7,175 nt of DNA, taken from contig CANOBT010000238.1 in the NCBI GenBank assembly GCA_947564305.1, positions 1 through 7,175 on the forward strand. The letters run 5' to 3'. This DNA is from an uncultured Lachnospiraceae bacterium. Lineage in GTDB: Bacteria; Bacillota_A; Clostridia; Lachnospirales; Lachnospiraceae. Both the position numbers and the translations under genes were made by a program. The notes below the pieces were generated by a model. That model searched no databases. It worked only from the letters and a program-made list of their open reading frames with translations, and was not told the origin of the DNA. Of this stretch, positions 1 through 6,065 are shown piece by piece; positions within the stretch are counted from its first letter, which is position 1, and every line of letters begins with the position of its first letter.

Positions 1-147
1 CTTAGTTTTTAATTCATCGACTCCTTTTCCCTCTAAATCTGCCTTAATCTCGGCTTTCACTTTCTCCGCCTGGGCTTCCAGCTCTTTCATTTGCGCTTCA
101 ATAGTCTGCAGCTTTTTAACTCTGTTCTCAATCATTCTCTCCGTCAT
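1..147 (-). CDS. Small coiled-coil protein of mobile-element type, partial (N-terminal 49 residues)
   Basis: The minus frame is open from the ATG at 147 to the window edge, so the C-terminus lies outside. The visible N-terminus starts MTERMIENRVKKLQ and is rich in Glu, Lys and Ala with heptad-like spacing, which suggests an alpha-helical coiled coil. A Shine-Dalgarno site AAAGGAG (162-156) lies 8 nt before the ATG and fixes the start. From memory, N-termini like this belong to short conserved proteins of about 90 residues in Firmicutes prophages and integrative elements; their function is unknown to me. It is divergent from the HTH gene at 317, an arrangement common in phage-like regulatory regions. 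I am fairly confident that it is a real gene and unsure of the family. Confidence 0.7.
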   Translation of the reverse strand, partial: MTERMIENRVKKLQTIEAQMKELEAQAEKVKAEIKADLEGKGVDELKTK

Positions 148-155
148 GGTGTGTT

Positions 156-162
156 CTCCTTT
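156..162 (-). promoter_or_regulatory. Ribosome binding site of the left-edge gene
   Basis: On the minus strand this reads AAAGGAG, 8 nt before the ATG at 147. It decides the start of the partial coiled-coil gene. Confidence 0.7.
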
Positions 163-262
163 CATGCAACGTTTTTCTTTATCTTTATGCTTTTATTCTA
201 CATCATTATATATAATATGTATGCTTTTTATAGATTATCTATATTTTTTTGTAGATTTATTA

Positions 263-291
263 TTGTATTATATAGAAACATCCGCTATAAT
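263..291 (+). promoter_or_regulatory. Sigma-A-like promoter of the HTH-Uma2 operon
   Basis: A -35 element TTGTAT (263-268) and a perfect -10 TATAAT (286-291) are separated by 17 nt. They lie 25 nt before the HTH gene's ATG at 317. The surrounding stretch (about 170-300) is very AT-rich. The promoter falls inside the longer reading frame that opens at 146, which argues against that upstream start. The same AT-rich stretch must also hold the promoter of the divergent left-edge gene, but I see only weak candidates there (for example TAGAAT on the minus strand at 200-195). Confidence 0.7.
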
Positions 292-316
292 ACAATCACC
301 GAAAGGAAGTGAGCAA

Positions 317-736
317 ATGGCTTTTTCTTATGACAAACTCTGGAAATTACTAATAGATAAAAAAATGACTAAAGAAAATTTCCGTATATTAATCAAAGCA
401 TCTCCTACAACAATAGCAGCAATGGGTAAAGGGGAAGGCATTTCCCCTAAAGTCTTAGACCGTATATGTACAGCTTTTAATTGCCAACCTGGTGATATCA
501 TGGAGCATGTACCTAACACTAGTTCAGAAAGGGGAGAAATATTTCAAATGACAGAATATGATTTTATTAAAACCGTAACAGTAAAAATTGATAACAGGCA
601 ATCCGTCCCAAAAGAAGAAATTAATACCGCCTTGAATTATCTTCATGCACTTCAATCAAGCAATGTATATCCAAGCTCTAAGATTGAAGCTATGCATATC
701 GGTGGAGTACTCGCTGATGAATTAAGCAAAAAGTAA
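317..736 (+). CDS. Cro/C1-type HTH transcriptional regulator with C-terminal extension
   Basis: A 139-residue protein. The ATG at 317 is chosen because AAAGGAAG (302-309) precedes it and a consensus promoter ends at 291. Residues 1-66 resemble the short Xre-like HTH domains (HTH_26 type) of Firmicutes: the opening MAFSYDKLWKLLIDKKMTK, a turn and recognition region around 29-43, and the closing stretch VLDRICTAFNCQPGDIMEHV. It probably binds DNA and regulates its own operon and perhaps the divergent left-edge gene. Regulators of this kind are often only 65-75 residues; here about 70 further residues (67-139) follow that I do not recognise. They could serve dimerisation or sensing, or contact the neighbouring Uma2 protein. 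The Uma2 gene starts 20 nt after the stop, so co-transcription is very likely. HTH assignment is firm; target and effector are unknown. Confidence 0.88.
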   Translation: MAFSYDKLWKLLIDKKMTKENFRILIKASPTTIAAMGKGEGISPKVLDRICTAFNCQPGDIMEHVPNTSSERGEIFQMTEYDFIKTVTVKIDNRQSVPKEEINTALNYLHALQSSNVYPSSKIEAMHIGGVLADELSKK

Positions 737-740
737 TTCG

Positions 741-751
741 GAAAGGAAGTG
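741..751 (+). promoter_or_regulatory. Ribosome binding site of the Uma2 gene
   Basis: GAAAGGAAGTG, placed just before the ATG at 757. The identical 11-mer occurs at 301-311 before the HTH gene, so the two operon genes carry the same translation signal. Confidence 0.65.
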
Positions 752-756
752 TTGCC

Positions 757-1320
757 ATGTCAGCATTACAACCACAACCTATCATTACCACTCTGGAAGA
801 ATATGAAGCACTCCCGGAGGATACAAGAGCAGAAGTCTTTGACGGACAGATTTATTACATGGCCAGTCCATCACAAGATCACCAGACTATTCTCACAGAA
901 CTGCTTGTCTCTATCCGCAATCATATACGGAAGAAGGGCGGAGGATGCCAAGTATTCCCGGCTCCATTCGATGTGAAGCTTTCTACGGAGCTGCTTACCA
1001 TTGTCCAGCCTGACATCATGATTGTGTGTGATAAGGACAAGCTAGATGGTAAGCGCTGCAATGGTGCCCCAGACTTCATCATTGAGATTGTTTCCCCAGG
1101 GAATCCGTCAGATGATTATATCCGCAAACTCTATTACTACAAAAATGCTGGAGTCCGTGAATATTGGATTGTAGATCCGCGCCGTAAGACTGTGACGGTT
1201 AACTATTTTGAGGGAAATATGCTCAATGTTCAATATTCCTTTGATTCTACAATTAAGGTTAATATCTATGATGATTTGTACATCAATTTCTCTGATATTG
1301 CCGGTTTGCTGAATATTTAG
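757..1320 (+). CDS. Uma2 family (DUF820) putative endonuclease
   Basis: A 187-residue protein, normal full length for the family, with a Shine-Dalgarno site at 741-751. Uma2 proteins have a PD-(D/E)XK restriction-endonuclease-like fold; most are uncharacterised and their substrates are unknown. The expected order of motifs is present: an N-terminal TTLEEYEALPED stretch; E26 in AEVFDGQIY; the SPSQDHQ stretch (38-43); PDI with D86; EIVSP with E110; and the hallmark GVREYWIVDP (132-141). D86 and E110 are the likely metal-binding acidic pair. All core motifs are intact, so the enzyme could be active. It is the second gene of an operon with the HTH regulator. Family assignment is strong; biological role (defence, toxin, mobile-element function) is not evident from the sequence. 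Confidence 0.92.
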   Translation: MSALQPQPIITTLEEYEALPEDTRAEVFDGQIYYMASPSQDHQTILTELLVSIRNHIRKKGGGCQVFPAPFDVKLSTELLTIVQPDIMIVCDKDKLDGKRCNGAPDFIIEIVSPGNPSDDYIRKLYYYKNAGVREYWIVDPRRKTVTVNYFEGNMLNVQYSFDSTIKVNIYDDLYINFSDIAGLLNI

Positions 1321-1328
1321 CCAAAAGA

Positions 1329-1358
1329 AAAGGCATGTGCTCCGCTGCATATGCCTTT
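1329..1358. terminator. Hairpin between convergent genes, likely terminator
   Basis: A 12-bp stem (1329-1340 with 1347-1358) encloses a 6-nt loop TCCGCT. On the plus strand all 12 pairs form with one G-U; on the minus strand one A-C mismatch results. The stem starts 9 nt after the Uma2 stop. The U-tract on the plus side is weak, essentially the CCTTT of the stem. On the minus side the stem is followed by TCTTTT, so it may work in both directions. It ends the HTH-Uma2 operon and may also terminate the remnant at 1389-1610. Confidence 0.6.
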
Positions 1359-1388
1359 CATTCCGTCTATGTAATTTTCTGTCATTCT

Positions 1389-1610
1389 CTACTGTTCTTT
1401 CTTATTTTCTTCTAACCACTGCTCAAAATTTCCCTCTGGATTCCACTTATAAAACGCTATTTTCATATTTTCCAAAATAATTTGTGCATTTGGATGGGCC
1501 TCTCCTAGTACCCTTTCTTTAATCTGCAGACTCTTCTTTTGCAGTTCTTCCGCTAAATTTCTGACACCATTTACACCAATTTTGACACCGTTTTTTTGTA
1601 AATCAGTCAA
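1389..1610 (-). pseudogene. Remnant of a TPR-type protein, C-terminal end only
   Basis: The minus frame ends at a TAG (1391-1389). Its last 50 or so codons read like the final tetratricopeptide unit of a kinesin-light-chain-type TPR protein: KKSLQIKERVLGEAHPNAQ matches the usual 'aL.i.e+vlGeeHp' pattern, followed by a WNPEGNFEQWLEENKKEQ tail that I associate with clostridial TPR proteins. There is no ATG; the only starts are weak codons such as TTG at 1610, without a ribosome binding site. The frame stays open upstream to about 1736, but that part (for example FPSSIRYIKALYIVYARILL) does not look like TPR. I read this as the surviving 3' end of a deleted or rearranged gene. A short expressed protein is possible but less likely. 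Confidence 0.45.
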
Positions 1611-1750
1611 TAATATACGAGCATAGACGATATATAATGCTTTGATATAACGTATTGACGATGGGAAACGGCAACAAATACTAAGAGCAATTTTATTCTC
1701 ATGGGATATTTTCTTACAAAAATGTAAGGTGAATGCTTAATCTGAAAGCC
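1611..1750. other. Intergenic stretch between the remnant and the terminator
   Basis: No gene with a start codon and ribosome binding site is visible here. On the minus strand the remnant's frame remains open to about 1736, so this may be degraded coding DNA. No repeat or RNA structure stands out. Confidence 0.4.
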
Positions 1751-1784
1751 AAAGCAAAATTGCCAACGGAAAATCCGCTGGCAA
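1751..1784 (-). terminator. Rho-independent terminator of the ABC/tocopherol cyclase-like operon
   Basis: On the minus strand an 11-bp stem (1784-1774 with 1770-1760), fully paired with one G-U, has a TTT loop and is followed by TTTTGCTTT (1759-1751). It begins 7 nt after the stop codon of the tocopherol cyclase-like gene. It is the first clear terminator downstream of the ABC transporter genes. Confidence 0.85.
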
Positions 1785-1791
1785 CCAACAT

Positions 1792-2637
1792 TTACTTCGA
1801 TAATTCATATTCAAAAGAAGCCCTGTCTGTCTTAAAGGAAAAGAAAATACGTTCTCCCTTCCGAAATCTGTAAAATGCCTGGCAAGCCGCGCTTTCGTGA
1901 ATCGTCCTCGTCATGTCTCCATTAGCAGGAGCTTTAAGAGGGCGCTTGACTCCCTCCAGCAATCTTGCTTCTAACTCCAAATCTCCCTGAACAATTCGAA
2001 GTTTCCCATTCTGAGCCTGTACTGCTCTTGCCCCCAAATAAGTTGCCAGCCGATATTCTCTGCCCTTCCATAACACAACACCTATGACGCCGCGAAAATG
2101 AAACCCTGCAACGGGAACATCGGCCACAGATAACATCAGCGACCCGTCCGGGAAACCGCACTGTGTCCACACATATTCTTTAGGAAATGAACATCCCTGG
2201 TCACCCTCCCAATATCCGAATGCATCCTGAAACAAATATTCCTGGCCATTAACGTACACCCTGCCTTGAACAAAATGCCGCATGCTTTGCACACTATGCC
2301 GGCATTCTAGAAAAGGCAGTACGGAAAATGGCCCCATAATATCATATTTTAAAGGAAAAATCGGTCCAAAATGCAATTTTCCATTTATATTTAACTCTGG
2401 CGTATGTATTGCCAAAAGGATTCCTCTCTTTCCAAAGCGATTTTGTCCTATCCGAATATCCTCTCCTGTCCGATGAAATGCAGCAACAGGGAAATCAACT
2501 TTCCATGAATGATGTTCTGTAATGATCTGAATGGAACAAAATTTCTTTTGTTCTGACTTGTGGACTGCCGGTATAACTGCCAGCGTCTGAGTCGCAGACT
2601 GACATTTAAAATACCATCCATAAAAAAAATTACGCAT
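1792..2637 (-). CDS. Tocopherol cyclase-like (VTE1-like) protein
   Basis: A 281-residue protein with an ATG at 2637 preceded by GGAGGAC (2651-2645). It carries the signatures I know from the tocopherol cyclase family: an N-terminal FYGWYFKCQ (5-13), GPFSVLPFLECRHS (102-115), and GYWEGDQGCSFPKEYVWTQC (141-160), plus a C-terminal IHESAACQAFYRF stretch. Plant and cyanobacterial members close the chromanol ring of vitamin E. Firmicutes are not known to make tocopherol, so the bacterial homologue probably acts on or binds another prenyl- or lipid-like molecule; that is inference. There is no signal peptide or membrane segment, so it is predicted to be cytosolic. It lies 104 nt downstream of an ABC-2 permease on the same strand, with no terminator between them, and a strong terminator follows. 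Co-transcription with the exporter is plausible. Family call strong; substrate unknown. Confidence 0.85.
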   Translation of the reverse strand: MRNFFYGWYFKCQSATQTLAVIPAVHKSEQKKFCSIQIITEHHSWKVDFPVAAFHRTGEDIRIGQNRFGKRGILLAIHTPELNINGKLHFGPIFPLKYDIMGPFSVLPFLECRHSVQSMRHFVQGRVYVNGQEYLFQDAFGYWEGDQGCSFPKEYVWTQCGFPDGSLMLSVADVPVAGFHFRGVIGVVLWKGREYRLATYLGARAVQAQNGKLRIVQGDLELEARLLEGVKRPLKAPANGDMTRTIHESAACQAFYRFRKGERIFFSFKTDRASFEYELSK

Positions 2638-2688
2638 AAATTCTGTCCTCCATTGAGAGATATTTTATTTTTCCTCAAATAGCTGTCA

Positions 2689-2717
2689 TTTATACACCGC
2701 AGTCCCTATAGTCAGAA
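2689..2717 (-). promoter_or_regulatory. Weak candidate promoter upstream of the tocopherol cyclase-like gene
   Basis: On the minus strand TTCTGA (2717-2712) and TATAAA (2694-2689) are separated by 17 nt. The -10 is good; the -35 matches only three of six positions. It could give the gene some expression independent of the ABC genes. Confidence 0.3.
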
Positions 2718-2741
2718 TCACTGATTATATTTTGCTAATGT

Positions 2742-3485
2742 TTATTCCCACTGAAAGCACTTCACCGCAATTCCCGTGCAAACAATAGCAACAGCCCCCA
2801 TGACCGCTACCGGCAGCCACAGGTTATCAACAGCCAGCCCCAGTGATGCCGCTTTCATAAGCTGTATCCCCTGTGTCAAAGGAAACAATCCGACAATCTT
2901 CTGCAGCATCTTTGGCATTACCTCAAACGGTACAGTTGCTCCTGAAAATATCAACATAGGGAAATACAGGATACTGGCTATAACGCTGGCTATTTTCGTA
3001 TCTTTTGCAATCCCGCCTACCATCATGCCGATACTTAAGGTAGAAATCAATGTAAGAAACCAGCTCCCAATAAAGGCAGGCCAACTCCCACGAAACGCCA
3101 CTCCCCAGAAGCATGCAGCGGCCGGAAAGAGAAGAACCATAGAAACAAGGGCATACAATACATAAATCGTAAATTCTACAACGAGAAGCATGACCGGGCT
3201 CACAGGAGTCACCTGAAAACGTTTCAGGATTTTACGTTCCCGATATTCCGATACCACAATCGGCAGACCCATAAGGCCTCCGGCACAAATAGATATGGTA
3301 CACACCGCACTCATAGACTGCTCCAGAAACGTATACTCTGCTCCGGGATATGCCGGCCTGGACTGATAAATAATCCCAAGGACAACCAGTACTACTACCG
3401 GCATAATCACCGCAAAAATAACCATATTCATATTTCGGATATTCAATTTTAGTTCTGTTTTCAAAAGATTTGTAAAAGTCCTCAT
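2742..3485 (-). CDS. ABC-2 type transporter permease
   Basis: A 247-residue integral membrane protein with about six hydrophobic segments (roughly residues 20-40, 57-78, 97-123, 136-160, 164-182 and 222-241). The ABC-2 hallmarks are present: SEYRERKILKRFQVTPVSP (79-97) after the second segment, and FSGATVPFEVMP (180-191) followed by FPLTQGIQLMK (201-211) before the last segment. Its ATG overlaps the stop of the ATPase gene by 4 nt (ATGA, 3485-3482), so the two are translationally coupled and must form one exporter complex. ABC-2 exporters of this size move drugs, antibiotics, lipids or polysaccharides out of the cell; the substrate cannot be read from the sequence. With one half-size permease and one ATPase, the working complex is probably a homodimer of each. 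Confidence 0.93.
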   Translation of the reverse strand: MRTFTNLLKTELKLNIRNMNMVIFAVIMPVVVLVVLGIIYQSRPAYPGAEYTFLEQSMSAVCTISICAGGLMGLPIVVSEYRERKILKRFQVTPVSPVMLLVVEFTIYVLYALVSMVLLFPAAACFWGVAFRGSWPAFIGSWFLTLISTLSIGMMVGGIAKDTKIASVIASILYFPMLIFSGATVPFEVMPKMLQKIVGLFPLTQGIQLMKAASLGLAVDNLWLPVAVMGAVAIVCTGIAVKCFQWE

Positions 3486-4213
3486 GCATCTGCCTCCTCA
3501 TCTGAAAATTTTAAATAAGCATCCTCAAATTTTTCACATCCGCTTTGCTCTTTTGCCTGCTCTATTGTTCCATAAAACACCGTCTTACCTTTTTTCAGGA
3601 TACAGACCTCATCACAGAGCGCTTCCACCTCATCCATAAAATGCGATGTAAGAAAAATAGTCAGCCCCTGCGCTTTTAAATCCTCCAGAATCTTCCACAC
3701 TGTCCTCCTTGCCTTCGCATCAAGCCCCGTTGTAAGCTCGTCTAAGAAAACCAGCTCCGGCGCCGGGATAAGCGCCAAGGCAATAAACAACCTCTGACGT
3801 TCACCCCCTGACAGACTTTTTACCGCATTTTTCAGCTTATCGCCAATTCCAAACCGCTCACAGAGTTCCCTCCAGTCTGACGGGCTGTCATATAAACATG
3901 CTATTTCCTCGCATATTTCGGAAACTTTAATCTCTGGCTGATAATCTCCTTCTTGAAACTGGACGCCTACCTTTTGGAACAGTGCCCGGCGTTCTTTTCC
4001 TGGGTCACGTCCCAATACAAGCGCTGTCCCTTGTTCGGCCCGCCTGGTTCCTAAGATACATTCAATCGTTGTACTTTTCCCTGCTCCATTTGCTCCCAGC
4101 AGCCCAAAGACTGTGCCATTCTTAACGGAAAGATTCAAGCCGTCCAATACCTTTTTCCCGTTATAAATTTTTGTAAGGCCGCTTACTCTGATGGCTTCTT
4201 TCGCTTTTCTCAT
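3482..4213 (-). CDS. ABC transporter ATP-binding protein
   Basis: A 243-residue ATPase that energises the ABC-2 permease encoded immediately downstream. All nucleotide-binding motifs are present: Walker A GANGAGKST (40-48), a Q-loop around Q87, the signature LSGGE (134-138), Walker B LVFLDE (154-159), D-loop TTGLD (161-165) and switch histidine H191 in TSHFMDE. DEL rather than DEP after Walker B is common in this exporter group. The start is taken at the ATG at 4213 because GAGAGGAG (4227-4220) lies 6 nt before it. An upstream in-frame ATG at 4258 is rejected because it has no ribosome binding site and overlaps the likely extended -10 promoter (4257-4249). It is the first gene of a probable three-gene operon (ATPase, permease, tocopherol cyclase-like protein). 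The general function is certain; the substrate is not. Confidence 0.95.
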   Translation of the reverse strand: MRKAKEAIRVSGLTKIYNGKKVLDGLNLSVKNGTVFGLLGANGAGKSTTIECILGTRRAEQGTALVLGRDPGKERRALFQKVGVQFQEGDYQPEIKVSEICEEIACLYDSPSDWRELCERFGIGDKLKNAVKSLSGGERQRLFIALALIPAPELVFLDELTTGLDAKARRTVWKILEDLKAQGLTIFLTSHFMDEVEALCDEVCILKKGKTVFYGTIEQAKEQSGCEKFEDAYLKFSDEEADA

Positions 4214-4248
4214 TTTTATCTCCTCTCTTACTCCTGTTTTCAGATTGC

Positions 4249-4257
4249 AGTATAGCA
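4249..4257 (-). promoter_or_regulatory. Extended -10 promoter of the ABC operon
   Basis: The minus strand reads TGC-TATACT, an extended -10 (TGnTATAAT type), with no recognisable -35 at the usual distance. Transcription would start shortly before the ribosome binding site at 4227-4220, a normal leader length. It supports the ATPase start at 4213. Confidence 0.5.
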
Positions 4258-4380
4258 TTACCCGGAAATATCTTCTCGACTTTTTTTGGCATATTTGAGG
4301 TGCCGCGCTTTTCAGCTGATGGAGCTTGTATGAGATAAGTTATGGTGGAAATTTCTTTTCTGCCGCTGGGCAGATTGATG

Positions 4381-5016
4381 TTACTTATTAGCCTTTGGTA
4401 GTGTTTGCATAAGCGCAAAGAAATGTTGTGTCTCGCCAGTATTAAAATACGCATACCATTCTTCCAGCGTGTCGGGTCTAAAAACGCCTAAGTGCTCAAT
4501 AATCTGCTTTGCCCACAGCAAGGCTCCAGATGCACTTGCGGTAATGAGATTGTCACCCACAACAGAAAGCTTGTCCACAAAGCAATCTGTCCCTTTATAG
4601 TTGGGGCAAAACATTTCAAGAAACCCTGCTCCGTTGCTTGTGTGCGGGCGCTGATCTAGCAGTCCTGCGCGGGCCAGAGCAACAGTAGCGCCACAGATAG
4701 CGCACACAGTAGCACCCACAGAAAGTAGCTCAGTCGCTTTCTTGATAATAGCACCATGTTTCGGATCATCCCAGGTGTTTCCCCCTGGCAACAGTAGAAC
4801 ACTCTTATCATTCATCACAATATTATCAATTACACAATCTGGAATAATGTTAAGACCGCCCATTGTTTTTATGGGCTCTTTTGAAATACCGACCGTTTTG
4901 ACCGATACGTCTGGTGCATCCTTTTTGAAGAATCGACCAGAATTTAATTCCGCGGTAACGTACCCTATTTCCCAGTCTGCCATAGTGTCAAGAGTATAGA
5001 CATAGATCGTAAACAT
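4381..5016 (-). CDS. DJ-1/PfpI family protein (class I glutamine amidotransferase-like)
   Basis: A 211-residue protein with an ATG at 5016 and a GGAGGAG site (5027-5021). The DJ-1/PfpI pattern is clear: E16 in MADWEIG, which corresponds to the conserved acidic residue that hydrogen-bonds the nucleophile; VLLLPGGN (73-80); the nucleophile elbow VCAICGATVALARAGLL (104-120) with C108; and SASGALLWAK (161-170). Family members include proteases/chaperones, glyoxalase-like deglycases and stress proteins. Bacterial proteins of this shape are usually annotated only as 'type 1 glutamine amidotransferase family'. The catalytic pair E16/C108 is intact. The gene is divergent from a WYL-domain regulator, with a palindrome in the shared promoter region, so that regulator probably controls it. 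It is followed after 167 nt by the ABC operon on the same strand. Exact reaction unknown. Confidence 0.9.
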   Translation of the reverse strand: MFTIYVYTLDTMADWEIGYVTAELNSGRFFKKDAPDVSVKTVGISKEPIKTMGGLNIIPDCVIDNIVMNDKSVLLLPGGNTWDDPKHGAIIKKATELLSVGATVCAICGATVALARAGLLDQRPHTSNGAGFLEMFCPNYKGTDCFVDKLSVVGDNLITASASGALLWAKQIIEHLGVFRPDTLEEWYAYFNTGETQHFFALMQTLPKANK

Positions 5017-5056
5017 AACTCTCCTCCATCTTCATAGTTGATTAGTCTGCTCCCTT

Positions 5057-5065
5057 ATTGTATCA
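5057..5065 (-). promoter_or_regulatory. Extended -10 promoter of the DJ-1/PfpI gene
   Basis: The minus strand reads TGA-TACAAT (5065-5057), an extended -10 with five of six matches to TATAAT. No good -35 is present. The palindrome at 5072-5093 lies just upstream, where a bound protein could activate or block the promoter. Confidence 0.45.
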
Positions 5066-5071
5066 TGTAAT

Positions 5072-5093
5072 TGTTGACATCATTATGTCAGCA
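5072..5093. promoter_or_regulatory. Palindromic operator candidate between DJ-1 and WYL genes
   Basis: TGACAT-CATT-ATGTCA (5075-5090) is a perfect 6-bp inverted repeat with a 4-nt spacer. The symmetry continues for two more pairs beyond one G-T position, giving a 22-bp near-palindrome. It contains the TTGACA -35 box (5074-5079) of the plus-strand regulator and sits just upstream of the minus-strand -10 (5062-5057). The position suits a dimeric regulator that controls both directions, most simply the WYL protein itself. Confidence 0.6.
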
Positions 5094-5106
5094 TTTATGT
5101 GATAAT
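5074..5106 (+). promoter_or_regulatory. Promoter of the WYL regulator gene
   Basis: A perfect -35 TTGACA (5074-5079) is followed by TGTGATAAT (5098-5106), an extended -10 with GATAAT. The spacing is 21 nt, longer than the optimal 17, so the promoter may rely on the extended -10 or need a DNA-distorting activator. The ATG follows at 5133. Confidence 0.45.
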
Positions 5107-5132
5107 AAAAGAATTTGAAAGGCGGCTCTCGA

Positions 5133-6065
5133 ATGAAAGTAGATAGACTTGTTAGTATTATTATGATACTCCTTGAAAAAAAGAGGGTAAGCGCACAGAA
5201 GTTAGCAGATACGTTTGAAGTCTCGCCCCGCACAATATACCGCGATATAGACACAATTAGCATGGCAGGTATTCCTATCCGTTCTACATCAGGAGTAGGC
5301 GGAGGATTTGAAATTATGCCAGATTATAAGGTTGATAAAAAAGTTTTTTCGGCGGATGACCTCTCAGCACTTTTGATGGGCCTTTCCAACCTTTACAATA
5401 TAGTTCGGGGGGATGAATTGATACACGCTTTGGCAAAAGTCAAAAGTTTTATTCCTGCCGACAGAGCGAAAGATATAGAGCTAAAAGTGAACCAAATATG
5501 TATAGATCTGAGCCCGTGGGTAAGCAACAGAAATACTCAATCGTATTTGGAAATTATAAAAACTGCTTTGCAGGAAAACAGGGCAATTTCCTTTAGTTAT
5601 ATAGATCGTCATGGAAATAAAACAACACGAACAGTCGAACCATATCAGCTTGTACTAAAAAGCAATCATTGGTATTTTCAAGGATACTGTTATAGCAGAA
5701 ATGATTACCGCTTATTTCGATTGTCTCGCATGACAGATTTGCAAATGAAAAAAGATACTTTTGTTCCACGGGCTTATCAAAAACCTATTTTAGACATCGC
5801 AGAAATTGTGGAAACACTGCAAATAGAAATCAAAATCCGTATCCATAAATCTATAATGGACAGAGTACTTGACTTCTGCGCTTATGAACACTTTACGCCA
5901 GATGACGATGAATATTACATTGTAGACTTCCCCTTTATTGATAGAGACTACTACTATGATATACTTCTAAGTTTTGGCGATAAGTGCGAATGTCTGGAAC
6001 CTTTACATATCCGTGAAAAAATAAAATATAAAGTACATAATATAGTTGCCCTATATGATAATTAG
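5133..6065 (+). CDS. WYL-domain HTH transcriptional regulator (YafY type)
   Basis: A 310-residue protein from the ATG at 5133; AAAGG (5118-5122) precedes it. A TTG six codons earlier (5115) is possible but would overlap this site. Residues 3-57 form an HTH_11/DeoR-like winged helix (KLADTFEVSPRTIYRDIDTI, 23-42, holds the recognition helix), followed by GVGGGFEI (54-61). A WYL domain covers about 135-210, with WYF (180-182) in the place of the Trp-Tyr-Leu triad and DYRLFRLSRM (191-200) following, then a WCX-like C-terminal part. WYL domains are thought to bind ligands, including nucleic acids or nucleotides. YafY-type regulators often sit beside a divergent target, here the DJ-1/PfpI gene, sharing a palindrome. 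The gene appears more AT-rich than the AraC gene next to it. Family firm; ligand and sign of regulation unknown. Confidence 0.92.
   Translation: MKVDRLVSIIMILLEKKRVSAQKLADTFEVSPRTIYRDIDTISMAGIPIRSTSGVGGGFEIMPDYKVDKKVFSADDLSALLMGLSNLYNIVRGDELIHALAKVKSFIPADRAKDIELKVNQICIDLSPWVSNRNTQSYLEIIKTALQENRAISFSYIDRHGNKTTRTVEPYQLVLKSNHWYFQGYCYSRNDYRLFRLSRMTDLQMKKDTFVPRAYQKPILDIAEIVETLQIEIKIRIHKSIMDRVLDFCAYEHFTPDDDEYYIVDFPFIDRDYYYDILLSFGDKCECLEPLHIREKIKYKVHNIVALYDN

Noticed and set aside
91..312. Plus-strand frame encoding a Phe/Ile-rich 73-residue peptide
   Set aside because: It runs antisense to the left-edge gene and through the promoter region. It has no ribosome binding site, and its hydrophobicity follows from T-rich DNA.
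146..316. Upstream extension of the HTH gene from the start codon at 146, which would add a hydrophobic N-terminus
   Set aside because: The consensus promoter (263-291) and the ribosome binding site (302-309) lie inside it. The hydrophobic residues reflect AT-rich noncoding DNA, and the protein from 317 starts like its family.
2776..3165. 129-codon plus-strand open frame
   Set aside because: It is antisense to the ABC-2 permease, which is clearly real. It has no ribosome binding site or recognisable domain.
4214..4258. Longer start (ATG at 4258) for the ABC ATPase
   Set aside because: There is no ribosome binding site, and this ATG overlaps an extended -10 promoter; the ATG at 4213 has a strong site.
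4350..4380. Small hairpin CTGCC-GCTG-GGCAG after the DJ-1 gene as a terminator
   Set aside because: The stem is only 5 bp, and on the DJ-1 coding strand it is followed by A-rich rather than U-rich sequence.
4161..4454. 97-codon minus-strand open frame between the DJ-1 and ABC genes
   Set aside because: It overlaps the ends of both well-supported genes in another frame, has a low-complexity Lys/Ser-rich composition and matches no family that I know.
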